In this document: positions 1 to 6,129 of the stretch, in pieces | Layout: every line of letters begins with the position of its first letter | How positions within the stretch are numbered: position 1 is the first letter of the stretch | Assembly: GCA_910587955.1 (NCBI GenBank) | Contig: CAJUNN010000074.1 | Location: 1-6,129, forward strand | DNA from: an uncultured Lachnospiraceae bacterium | GTDB lineage: Bacteria > Bacillota > Clostridia > Lachnospirales > Lachnospiraceae | DNA: 6,129 nt | Reading direction: 5' to 3' | The notes under the pieces: model-generated | What the model was told of the DNA's origin: nothing | Databases searched by the model: none | Seen by the model: only the letters and a program-made list of their open reading frames with translations | Position numbers and translations under genes: made by a program

Positions 1-14
1 AACTTATTAACCAG

Positions 15-35
15 GTAGTCTGTCTTATTGACTAC
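15..35. promoter_or_regulatory. Short inverted repeat upstream of the PTS EIIB gene
   Basis: GTAGTC (15-20) and GACTAC (30-35) are exact reverse complements separated by a 9-base spacer, about 15 bases ahead of the EIIB ribosome binding site. It could be an operator for a sugar-responsive regulator or a small intergenic RNA hairpin. There is no T-run after it, so it is not a standard terminator. A 6-bp arm can occur by chance, so the assignment is weak. No properly spaced promoter is visible between it and the gene, so EIIB is probably transcribed from further upstream. Confidence 0.25.
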
Positions 36-62
36 ACCATTATTATACTAGGAGGAGAAGTG

Positions 63-374
63 ATGAAGGTATTGCTTGTATGTTCCCAGGGGATGTCAAG
101 TGCGATTGCGGCAAAGGCTTTGCAGGAGGCGGCGCGGAAAAAGGGGATAGATCTGGCCGTGGCCGAGTGCAGTACCCAGGCGTTTGCAGAAGAGATCAAA
201 AACGGATATGCTGTGGGGATGGTAGCACCCCAGATCCGTCACCGCTACGAGGTGCTGAAGCAGCAGGCAGATGCTGCCGGGGTTCCCTGCATCTTAATTC
301 AGCCCCAGGGCTATACGCCCCTTGGCGGCGCGAAACTGCTGGCCCAGGTCGAAAAAGAACTGGGAGAAATCTAA
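63..374 (+). CDS. PTS lactose/cellobiose-family EIIB component
   Basis: Cytoplasmic phosphocarrier of a sugar phosphotransferase system. It takes phosphate from EIIA on a cysteine and passes it to the sugar carried by EIIC. The protein is 103 residues, normal for a stand-alone EIIB of the lactose/cellobiose/chitobiose family. The N-terminal beta strand runs into the phosphorylation loop VCSQGMSSA, with Cys7 as the expected phosphorylated residue. A family-like segment VAPQIRHRY follows near residues 55-63, then ILIQPQGYTPLGG near the C-terminus. I chose ATG 63 over the adjacent GTG at 60 because AGGAGG (50-55) then sits 7 bases upstream, against 4 for the GTG. EIIC follows after 27 bases, so they form one operon. 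The gene appears intact, unlike its partner. The exact sugar cannot be told from EIIB; cellobiose, chitobiose or a related beta-disaccharide are candidates. Confidence 0.93.
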   Translation: MKVLLVCSQGMSSAIAAKALQEAARKKGIDLAVAECSTQAFAEEIKNGYAVGMVAPQIRHRYEVLKQQADAAGVPCILIQPQGYTPLGGAKLLAQVEKELGEI

Positions 375-401
375 TAGCATGAATGAACGAGAGGAGAAAA
401 A

Positions 402-1741
402 ATGTTAAGCAAACTGACGACTTTTTTGGATGAGAAACTGTCAACGCCTATGGCAAAACTGGCAGAGTAGCGCCACCTGCGGGCCATCCGCGACGGAATC
501 ATTGCCACGCTGCCCCTGATCATTGTGTCATCTATGTTTATGGTAATTGCATTCCTGCCGAATTCCATGAACAAAGACTGGGGAATTACACAGTTTCTGC
601 TGGCGAATCAGGCAAAAATTTTACTGCCCTACCGGGTGTCTATGTATATTATGACGCTATACGCTGTTTTGGAATCGGTTATTCCCTGGCAGGCTCTTAT
701 GAATTGGATCCCCTTTTCGGCGGTATTCTTTCGGAATTGGCGTTTCTTCTAACAATTTTGCCGGTTACGGTTCCGGCTGCAGGAGAGGCTGTGGCGGGTT
801 TGGCCGCAGAAGTGCCGGAATTGGAAACGTATATTGCTTCTTTGCCCAGCGGTTTTCTTCTTCCTATGGGGAATCTGGGTTCCGGCGGCATGTTTATCGG
901 AATCCTGGCCTCTTTCTTTGCGGTGGAGGTTTATCGGTTTACCCAGAAGAGCGGATTTAAGATTTCCATGCCTCCCCAGGTGCCGTCCTCCGTTGTCAGA
1001 TCTTTCGAAGCTTTAACGCCTACGGCAGTGGTTCTCGTGGCAGTTGCGGCTGTCACCATGTTTCTGGGGATTGATGTGCATACGATTGTGTCGAAAATGG
1101 TTTCTCCCCTGGTTTCGGCTACAGATACCCTGCCGTCCGTGCTGGTGATTATCTTTTTGGAGGTATTTTTCTGGTCCTTTGGCATTCACGGCGTGTCAAT
1201 CGTAGGTTCTCTGGCGCGTCCGCTTTGGCTGGTACTGCTGGAGGGAAATACCAGTGCCTATGTGGCGGGAGAGACAGTGATTCATACGGCAGCAGAGCCG
1301 TTTTACCAGTGGTTTGTGCGGATCGGAGGATGCGGCGCCACCATTGGACTGGCAATTTTGTTTGCTTTTTTTGCCAAATCTGCTTACGGAAAAGCACTTG
1401 GAAAAACATCCATCATACCGGCTGTTTTTAACATCAATGAACCTATGATTTTCGGGGCGCCCATTGTTATGAACCCTATGCTGGTGATTCCTTTTATTGT
1501 AACGCCCCTTGTGACGGGGACGATTGCGTGGATTGTGACGCAGCTGGGCTGGGTGAATCATGTAGTGGCAAGCGCGCCCTGGACGCTTCCCGGACCTATC
1601 GGAGCGTTCCTGGCATGCGGCAGCGACTGGAGAGCCGCGGTTCTCAATCTTGTATTAATTGCGTTATCGGTTGTTATTTATTATCCGTTCTTTAAGATGT
1701 ATGGTAACAGCTTAAAAGCGGAAGAGCAGGAAGAAGGCTAG
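402..1741 (+). pseudogene. PTS lactose/cellobiose-family EIIC permease, disrupted by a stop and a frameshift
   Basis: Membrane-embedded sugar-translocating component matching the upstream EIIB. The start ATG at 402 has a GAGGAG ribosome binding site (391-396). If both lesions are repaired the product is about 446 residues, the usual EIIC length, with many hydrophobic segments. Conserved family signatures are present: FGIHG with His263 (repaired numbering), GSGGMFIGI, ISMPPQVP, and NINEPMIFGAPIVMNP from about residue 344 with Glu347. His and Glu in these motifs bind and position sugar in characterised ChbC-type transporters. Two lesions are visible. TAG at 468-470 is codon 23, between LAE and RHLRAIRDG, where CAG (Gln) would fit. 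Then one base is missing around the T-run 667-670: frame 3 reads MTLYAV up to there, and the family-like continuation GIGYSLAGSYELDPLFGG lies in frame 2 from 671. The first open segment encodes only 22 residues, so no functional permease is expected unless the lesions are sequence errors. The kinase follows after about 19 bases. Confidence 0.9.
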
Positions 1742-1760
1742 GAAAAAGGAGCGCTGCAGG

Positions 1761-2666
1761 GTTGAATATTTTATCGGGATTGACGGCGGAGGAACAAAAA
1801 CGGAATTTGTCTGCTATGATAAAAAAGAAGAGCGGATTGGCGGCACGGTCCTTCCCACCGTCCATTTTATGCAGGCCGGCGAAGAGGAGGCCGCGGCCGT
1901 TTTAAGAATGGGGATACGCAGGGTATTGCCGGAGGCTGCCAGACCGGAGGAAGTTTGTGTATGTGCAGGTCTTGCAGGCTACGGGAAAAATCCTGAAATC
2001 CGCCGGCGCATGGAAGGGATCTGCGCCCGAAGCTTTGAGGGCATGCGGTACTGTATGCAGAATGACGGCGAGATCGCCCTGCAGGGAGCGCTGGGAGGCG
2101 GGGACGGCATTTTACTGATTGCGGGAACCGGCTCCATGGGGCTTGCGAAAAAGCAAAAGGAGATTAAACGCTGCGGAGGCTGGGGCTATCGCTTAGGCGA
2201 TGAGGGAAGCGCATACTGGATTGGGAAAAAGCTTCTGGAAGCTTTCTGCAGGCAGAATGACGGCAGGGATCCGGAAACGGAATTGAATGAGAGGGTGAAA
2301 GCGTCTCTGGGACTTGCGGATGCGTATGAGATGATTTCTTATATGAATGAGCATCATAACCGCTGTGAGGTAGCGGCGCTGGCTGTGATTGTGCATGAAC
2401 TGGCCGGGAAAGGGGAGAAGACTGCCCTTGGCATCTATAAGGAAGCGGCAAAGCATCTTGCGGAACTGGCCAACACCCTGTCCTCCTGCTATGACGGAAA
2501 GTGCCGGTTGAGTTACGCGGGAAGTGTCTGGAAGGCAGGCGGCTATATTTTGAAACCGATGAAAGGATACTTAAATGGGAAGATAGAGGTGACGGAACCG
2601 GAGCATACGCCGGTATACGGAGCATACCGGATTGCCAAAGAAAGGTTTGAAACTCCTCACAGATAA
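1761..2666 (+). pseudogene. BadF/BcrA-type sugar kinase (N-acetylglucosamine kinase-like), start codon lost
   Basis: Cytoplasmic ATP-dependent kinase of the ASKHA fold, in the family holding N-acetylglucosamine and glucosamine kinases. Beside a PTS of this type it would phosphorylate a monosaccharide released from the imported sugar. The body is complete, about 301 residues. Numbered from 1761, the phosphate-1 loop DGGGTKT is at 8-14, CAGLAGYGKNPEIRRR begins near 68, NDGEIALQGAL has its Asp at 102, IAGTGSMG is near 121-127, and the family hallmark GGWGYRLGDEGSAYWIG spans 139-155. The start is odd. The frame is open back to 1716 but has no ATG, GTG or TTG before 1869, which would remove the phosphate-1 loop. 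A good ribosome binding site, AAGGAG (1746-1751), points to 1761, where the codon is GTT. Either GTG mutated to GTT (MEYFIGIDGGG), or one A was lost after TTG 1762 (MKYFIGIDGGG). Family assignment is firm; substrate is inferred from context; loss of expression is likely but not certain. Confidence 0.78.
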
Positions 2667-2668
2667 GA

Positions 2669-2698
2669 CACATAATCAAAATTCCGCCCGCATAAGAT
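2669..2698 (+). promoter_or_regulatory. Sigma-E-like promoter for spoIIID
   Basis: CATAAGAT (2691-2698) resembles the mother-cell sigma-E -10 element (consensus CATACA-T). CACATAAT (2669-2676) is a partial match to its -35 element (consensus around G-ATATT), 14 bases upstream, which is normal sigma-E spacing. The predicted transcript would begin near 2705 with a short leader carrying AAGGGG (2714-2719). In Bacillus subtilis spoIIID is transcribed by sigma-E, which fits. The motif match was done by eye and is only partial. The -35 begins three bases after the kinase stop codon. Confidence 0.5.
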
Positions 2699-2726
2699 GT
2701 AAAAAACGTTCTGAAGGGGTAAACCC

Positions 2727-2984
2727 ATGAAGGATTATATCGAAGAGCGGGCGGTGGCGATCGCGAATTACATCATAGACCACAATGCGACGGTGCGGCA
2801 GACGGCAAAGAAATTTGGGATTAGCAAGAGTACGGTACATAAGGATGTGGCAGAACGCCTTACCCACATCAATCCCTCCCTGGCGCGGCAGGCGAGAATC
2901 GTGCTGGATATCAATAAATCGGAGCGGCATATCCGCGGCGGAATGGCCACCAAGGAAAAATACCTTCACCAGAAGACAATCTGA
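2727..2984 (+). CDS. spoIIID: Sporulation transcriptional regulator SpoIIID
   Basis: DNA-binding regulator of the sporulation mother cell, which activates or represses many sigma-E-dependent genes and, in Bacillus, helps the switch to sigma-K. The 85-residue protein matches the family along its length; the B. subtilis protein is slightly longer. The N-terminal MKDYIEERAVAIANYIID is followed by a helix-turn-helix around residues 22-45 (ATVRQTAKKFGISKSTVHKD, then VAERL). The second half includes NPSLARQARIVLDINKSERH, then the basic tail HIRGGMATKEKYLHQ, a region that contributes to DNA binding in characterised SpoIIID. The start ATG 2727 has AAGGGG (2714-2719) 7 bases upstream. It is monocistronic by appearance: a sigma-E-like promoter precedes it and a separate sigma-A promoter for the next gene begins 8 bases after its stop. 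The gene indicates an endospore-forming host. No terminator is visible on either side. Confidence 0.95.
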   Translation: MKDYIEERAVAIANYIIDHNATVRQTAKKFGISKSTVHKDVAERLTHINPSLARQARIVLDINKSERHIRGGMATKEKYLHQKTI

Positions 2985-2992
2985 GAAAAGCA

Positions 2993-3020
2993 TTGACATT
3001 TGATAGGAAACGGCTAGAAT
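2993..3020 (+). promoter_or_regulatory. Sigma-A promoter for the MATE transporter
   Basis: A perfect -35 TTGACA (2993-2998) and a -10 TAGAAT (3015-3020, one mismatch from TATAAT) are separated by 16 bases. Transcription should start near 3027, giving a leader of roughly 48 bases before the MATE start. It lies in the short gap right after spoIIID, so the transporter is expected to be expressed in vegetative cells independently of sporulation. Confidence 0.8.
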
Positions 3021-3074
3021 AAAGGATTGAGACAGGAGATAAGTGGATTTGGATGCGAATGAGGAGTGGAAAAG

Positions 3075-4397
3075 GTGTTTTCGAAGCAGGATTTGAAAAA
3101 GCTGATAATGCCGCTGATTGTGGAGCAGGTCCTTCTGGTTGCCGTGGGTATGGCGGATACGATTATGATTTCCAGTGTGGGAGAGGCGGCCGTGTCCGGC
3201 GTGTCGCTGGTGGATACGGTGAATGTGCTGCTGATTAATATTTTCACGGCACTTGCCACGGGGGGAGCCGTGGTGGCAGGGCATTGCCTGGGCGAAGGAT
3301 CGAAAGAGCGGGCATCGGAAGCGGCAGAGCAGCTGTTTTTATTTACTGCGGCGGCTTCTGTATTTATTATGGTTCTTGTTCTGGCGGGCCATCAATGGAT
3401 TCTGACCCGCGTGTTTGGACGGATTGAGGTGGAAGTGATGGCGAATGCCAGAATCTATCTTTTGATCACGGCATTTTCCATTCCTTTTATAGCGGTTTAC
3501 AATGCAGGCGCGGCAGTTTTCCGCGCCATGAGCGATTCCAAAACGTCCATGAAGGTTTCACTGGTTATGAACGGAGTCAATATTGCGGGGAATGCCATTT
3601 TGATATACGGACTGGGCAGGGGCGTGGAGGGCGCGGCCATTCCCACGCTGGTTTCCCGGATGCTGGCCGCAGTAATTGTGGCTGTGCTTCTGCGAAAGGA
3701 GGAGCTTGAGATCCATCTCCGGCGCAGAATGGATTTTCATTTCCGCAGGAGAATTATACGGAAAATCTGTTATATCGGGATTCCCAACGGGCTGGAAAAC
3801 AGTGTCTTCCAGCTGGGCAAAATCATGGTGCTAAGTCTTGTAACCAGCTTTGGCACTACAGCCATTACGGCAAACGCGGTGGCGAATAATATTGGGCTGT
3901 TCCAGATTATACCCGGCATGGCCATCGGCTATGCCATTGTGACCGTGGCGTCACAGTGCATCGGCGCCCAAAAGTATGAGGAGGCAAAGTATTACACGAG
4001 CCTCCTTTTGAAATATATGTATGCAGGCATGTGGCTGGTGAACATTGTGGTAATTTTTGTCTGTCCCTTTATTGTGCGGGCCTACCATCTGTCTCAGGAA
4101 ACGGGCGAGCTGACTACGCAGATTTTGATTTACCATGCGGTCTGCTGTATGCTGATCTGGAGCCTTGCCTTCGGACTTCCCCATACGCTGCGGGCAGCCG
4201 GAGATGTGAAGGTTACGCTGGTGATCAGTATGCTGTCTATGTGGATTTTCCGGGTGGGATTCAGCTTTTTCCTGGGAAAAACCCTGCAGTGGGGCGTTTT
4301 TGGAATCTGGGTGGCGATGACCATCGACTGGCTGTTCCGGGCTATTTTGTTCAGTCTTCGTTACCGAAGCGGAAAATGGCAGGAAATTCACTTCTGA
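3075..4397 (+). CDS. MATE family efflux transporter
   Basis: Inner-membrane antiporter of the multidrug and toxic compound extrusion family, expected to exchange Na+ or H+ for cationic drugs or metabolites; the substrate cannot be read from sequence. The product is 440 residues with about 12 hydrophobic segments, the usual MATE size. Family signatures occur in each of two pseudo-symmetric halves. In the N-half these are IMPLIVEQ, GMADTIMIS, GEAAVSGVSLVDTV and ATGGAVVAGHCLG, with PFIAVYNAGAAVFRAMSDSK later. In the C-half they are GIPNGLENSVFQLGK from about residue 235, TAITANAVANNI, and GYAIVTVASQCIGAQKYEEAK. A basic loop (HLRRRMDFHFRRRIIRK) links the halves. I chose GTG 3075 because AGGAG (3062-3066) lies 8 bases upstream. 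The in-frame GTG at 3066 overlaps that site and adds three residues, so it is less likely. It has its own sigma-A promoter and no obvious link to neighbouring pathways. Confidence 0.93.
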   Translation: MFSKQDLKKLIMPLIVEQVLLVAVGMADTIMISSVGEAAVSGVSLVDTVNVLLINIFTALATGGAVVAGHCLGEGSKERASEAAEQLFLFTAAASVFIMVLVLAGHQWILTRVFGRIEVEVMANARIYLLITAFSIPFIAVYNAGAAVFRAMSDSKTSMKVSLVMNGVNIAGNAILIYGLGRGVEGAAIPTLVSRMLAAVIVAVLLRKEELEIHLRRRMDFHFRRRIIRKICYIGIPNGLENSVFQLGKIMVLSLVTSFGTTAITANAVANNIGLFQIIPGMAIGYAIVTVASQCIGAQKYEEAKYYTSLLLKYMYAGMWLVNIVVIFVCPFIVRAYHLSQETGELTTQILIYHAVCCMLIWSLAFGLPHTLRAAGDVKVTLVISMLSMWIFRVGFSFFLGKTLQWGVFGIWVAMTIDWLFRAILFSLRYRSGKWQEIHF

Positions 4398-4400
4398 GGC

Positions 4401-4429
4401 TTGTCAAGATTTTGGACATCCTTTATAAT
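4401..4429 (+). promoter_or_regulatory. Sigma-A promoter for guaA
   Basis: TTGTCA (4401-4406, one mismatch from the -35 consensus) and a perfect -10 TATAAT (4424-4429) are 17 bases apart. The predicted start is near 4436, giving a leader of about 70 bases before guaA. The promoter begins four bases after the MATE stop codon, so guaA is an independent transcription unit. I saw no recognisable PurR box or purine riboswitch here. Confidence 0.8.
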
Positions 4430-4439
4430 TTGATTGGTA

Positions 4440-4470
4440 TCCCTTCTGTGCGCAAGGCATGGGGAAGGGG
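4440..4470 (+). promoter_or_regulatory. Stem-loop at the 5' end of the guaA leader
   Basis: CCCTTCTGTGC (4441-4451) pairs with GCATG (4457-4461) plus GAAGGG (4464-4469). This gives 11 pairs, two of them G-T wobbles, closing a 5-base loop (4452-4456), with a 2-base bulge at 4462-4463. A further T-G pair is possible at 4440/4470. It begins only a few bases after the predicted transcription start and is not followed by a T-run, so it is not an intrinsic terminator. It may protect the transcript's 5' end or form part of a leader control element; the role is inferred. Confidence 0.5.
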
Positions 4471-4506
4471 CAGCGACTGAGGAAGAAATTGCGAGGAGGA
4501 ACGGCG

Positions 4507-6048
4507 TTGAACAGAGAGACGGTTATCGTATTGGATTTCGGCGGACAGTATAATCAGCTGATAGCGCGCAGAGTCAGGGAGTGCAATGTTTACTGTGAAG
4601 TGCATCCCTATACTATAAGCCTGGATAAGATCCGGGAGTTGAATCCGAAGGGAATTATTTTTACGGGAGGTCCAAACAGCGTCTATGACGAGACTTCTCC
4701 TCATTATCAGAAGGAAATTTTTGAGCTGGGAGTTCCCATTCTGGGCATTTGCTACGGCTCCCAGCTAATGGCATACACCCTGGGCGGAGAGGTGAAGACG
4801 GCTCCTGTGAGTGAGTACGGCCATACTATGACGGAAGTGGACAGGTCTTCCGTGTTGTTCCGGGATGTGGAGCCCTCCACTGCCGTGTGGATGAGCCACA
4901 CGGATTACATTGCCGAAGCGCCGGAGGGATTCCGCGTTACGGCGCATACGCCGGTCTGTCCGGTGGCGGCCATGGAATGCCCGGAGAGAAACCTCTATGC
5001 GACCCAGTTTCACCCGGAGGTGATGCACACCAGGGAGGGGCAGAAAATGCTGCGCAATTTTGTCTATGATGTGTGCGGCTGCTGCGGCGACTGGCAGATG
5101 GGGTCTTTTGTGGAAGAAACCATCCGGCAGATCCGGGAAAAGGTTGGAAACGGCAGGGCTCTTTGCGCGCTCTCCGGCGGCGTGGATTCTTCTGTGGCCG
5201 CAGTCCTGCTCTCTCGGGCTATCGGAAAGCAGCTTACCTGCGTCTTTGTAGATCACGGTCTTCTCCGCAAGGATGAAGGCGATGAGGTTGAGGCGGTGTT
5301 CGGCCCGGAGGGTCCTTATGAATTGAATTTTATCCGGGTCAACGCCCAGCAGCGCTATTACGATAAGCTTAAAGGCGTGACGGAGCCGGAGGCGAAGCGC
5401 AAGATTATCGGTGAGGAGTTTATCCGTGTCTTTGAGGAGGAAGCGAAGAAAATCGGCGCCGTGGATTTCCTGGTGCAGGGGACCATTTACCCGGATGTGA
5501 TCGAGTCGGGGCTTGGTAAATCGGCGGTGATCAAATCCCACCACAATGTGGGAGGGCTCCCCGGCGTGGTGGACTTTAAGGAAATTATTGAACCGCTGCG
5601 GATGCTTTTTAAGGACGAGGTCCGCCGGGCAGGACTGGAGCTTGGGATTCCCGAGCATCTGGTTTACCGCCAGCCCTTCCCCGGTCCGGGACTGGGAATC
5701 CGGATTATCGGGGAAGTGACGGAGGAGAAGGTCCGCATTGTCCAAGAGGCGGATTACATTTACCGGGAGGAGATTGCCAAGGCCGGGCTTGACAAAGGGC
5801 TTGGACAGTATTTTGCCGGATTGACGAATATGCGCTCGGTGGGCGTGATGGGAGATTTCCGGACTTACGATTATGCGGTGGCTCTGCGGGCCGTGAATAC
5901 CAGCGACTTTATGACGGCGGAGTGTGCCCAGATTCCTTATGAGGTTTTATTTCGGGTGACCAGCCGGATTATCAATGAGGTGAAGGGGGTTAACCGGGTG
6001 GTTTATGATTTGACTTCTAAGCCGCCGGGGACGATTGAGTTCGAGTAA
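4507..6048 (+). CDS. guaA: GMP synthase (glutamine-hydrolysing)
   Basis: Cytoplasmic enzyme converting XMP, ATP and glutamine to GMP, the last step of guanine nucleotide synthesis. The product is 513 residues, a complete single-chain GuaA. The N-terminal class I glutamine amidotransferase domain starts at VIVLDFGGQYNQLIARRVRE. Its catalytic triad is Cys82 in GICYGSQ and His169/Glu171 in QFHPEV. The ATP-pyrophosphatase domain carries the P-loop SGGVDS (223-228), CVFVDHGLLRKDEGDEV, GTIYPDVIESG and the QPFPGPGLGIRI segment. The C-terminal dimerisation domain ends in the typical PPGTIEFE. Ser replaces the commoner Met after CYG in the nucleophile elbow; this is not expected to abolish activity. 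I chose TTG 4507 because AGGAGG (4494-4499) is 7 bases upstream and translation gives a family-like N-terminus. The in-frame ATG at 4459 would add 16 unrelated residues and lies inside the leader hairpin. It has its own promoter and a terminator-like hairpin downstream. Confidence 0.97.
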   Translation: MNRETVIVLDFGGQYNQLIARRVRECNVYCEVHPYTISLDKIRELNPKGIIFTGGPNSVYDETSPHYQKEIFELGVPILGICYGSQLMAYTLGGEVKTAPVSEYGHTMTEVDRSSVLFRDVEPSTAVWMSHTDYIAEAPEGFRVTAHTPVCPVAAMECPERNLYATQFHPEVMHTREGQKMLRNFVYDVCGCCGDWQMGSFVEETIRQIREKVGNGRALCALSGGVDSSVAAVLLSRAIGKQLTCVFVDHGLLRKDEGDEVEAVFGPEGPYELNFIRVNAQQRYYDKLKGVTEPEAKRKIIGEEFIRVFEEEAKKIGAVDFLVQGTIYPDVIESGLGKSAVIKSHHNVGGLPGVVDFKEIIEPLRMLFKDEVRRAGLELGIPEHLVYRQPFPGPGLGIRIIGEVTEEKVRIVQEADYIYREEIAKAGLDKGLGQYFAGLTNMRSVGVMGDFRTYDYAVALRAVNTSDFMTAECAQIPYEVLFRVTSRIINEVKGVNRVVYDLTSKPPGTIEFE

Positions 6049-6055
6049 CGGATAA

Positions 6056-6099
6056 AATCCCAGAAATGCTGATAAAATGGGCATTTCCGGGATTGCTTT
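6056..6099. terminator. Probable intrinsic terminator after guaA, perhaps bidirectional
   Basis: AATCCC (6056-6061) pairs with GGGATT (6089-6094) and AAATGC (6064-6069) with GCATTT (6081-6086). G6063-C6087 continues the helix and a single A-C mismatch interrupts it. The loop is about 11 bases. On the + strand the tail is weak (GCTTTATG). On the - strand the hairpin is followed by TTTTATC, so it could also stop a convergent transcript entering from the right. It starts 8 bases after the guaA stop codon. Confidence 0.6.
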
Positions 6100-6107
6100 A
6101 TGCCTGT

Positions 6108-6127
6108 TGGCTCTAAAATGGCTCTAA
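6108..6127. repeat. Tandem 9-bp direct repeat at the window edge
   Basis: TGGCTCTAA occurs twice (6108-6116 and 6119-6127), with two bases between the copies (11-base period). It is within 80 bases of the guaA stop codon. It is too short to classify, and the window ends there, so further copies cannot be seen. It could be chance, or protein-binding repeats such as those near integrase attachment sites. Confidence 0.45.
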
Positions 6128-6129
6128 TT

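Noticed and set aside
28..49. TTGACT (28-33) and TATACT (44-49) as a promoter for the PTS operon
   Set aside because: The spacer is only 10 bases, too short for sigma-A, and the -10 abuts the ribosome binding site, leaving almost no leader.
468..470. Programmed amber read-through or pyrrolysine in EIIC
   Set aside because: The family does not use it, a Gln codon fits the position by one base change, and a second lesion lies downstream in the same gene.
660..675. Programmed -1 frameshifting in EIIC
   Set aside because: A -1 slip would restore the frame (VFGIG), but there is no X XXY YYZ slippery heptamer in register, and the upstream stop makes it moot.
1869..2666. Kinase starting at ATG 1869
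   Set aside because: It has no ribosome binding site and would lose the DGGGTKT phosphate loop encoded just upstream in the same frame.
4459..4506. GuaA start at ATG 4459
   Set aside because: It adds 16 residues unlike the family, lacks a good ribosome binding site and lies within the leader hairpin; TTG 4507 has AGGAGG at ideal spacing.
4430..4506. Purine or other known riboswitch in the guaA leader
   Set aside because: The leader is only about 70 bases with one hairpin, and I cannot find the conserved core or three-way junction of a purine riboswitch.
4765..5745. Long open frame on the - strand opposite guaA (326 codons)
   Set aside because: It lies entirely antisense to a conserved gene, has Arg/His-rich composition typical of a shadow frame, and resembles no known family.

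Overview
The window looks like a chromosomal segment of a spore-forming Firmicute, most likely a Clostridia of the Lachnospiraceae type. Three things suggest this: a recognisable SpoIIID sporulation regulator, strong AGGAGG-type ribosome binding sites with GTG and TTG starts, and GuaA and MATE sequences of clostridial flavour at moderate GC. The taxonomic call is inference. All genes lie on the + strand, and almost all of the sequence is gene-bearing.

Region 1 (1-2666) is the end of a sugar-uptake operon of the lactose/cellobiose/chitobiose PTS family. It holds an intact EIIB (63-374), an EIIC permease (402-1741) and a BadF/BcrA-type sugar kinase resembling N-acetylglucosamine kinase (1761-2666). 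An intact set would import and phosphorylate a beta-disaccharide, possibly an amino-sugar one, and the kinase would phosphorylate a released monosaccharide. As written, the operon is broken. EIIC has an in-frame TAG at codon 23 and a one-base frameshift near codon 90. The kinase frame has no ATG, GTG or TTG where its N-terminus must begin. Either the operon is decaying, or some of these are sequence errors. No EIIA or glycosidase gene is in view; they may lie upstream.

Region 2 (2669-2984) is spoIIID, an 85-residue HTH regulator of the sporulation mother cell. A sigma-E-like promoter starts three bases after the kinase stop codon, so it appears transcribed independently of the sugar operon.

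Region 3 (2993-4397) is a MATE-family multidrug/Na+ antiporter with its own near-consensus sigma-A promoter (TTGACA, 16 bp, TAGAAT).

Region 4 (4401-6129) is guaA, GMP synthase, complete from a TTG start at 4507. It has its own promoter (TTGTCA, 17 bp, TATAAT) and a strong hairpin in its 5' leader. After the stop codon come a terminator-like hairpin and a short tandem repeat at the window edge, at a gene end known as an integration hotspot in other bacteria.

I found no RNA gene, CRISPR array or insertion sequence, and no convincing novel system. The most noteworthy content is the cluster of three lesions confined to adjacent PTS-operon genes, plus the regulatory structures around spoIIID and guaA.
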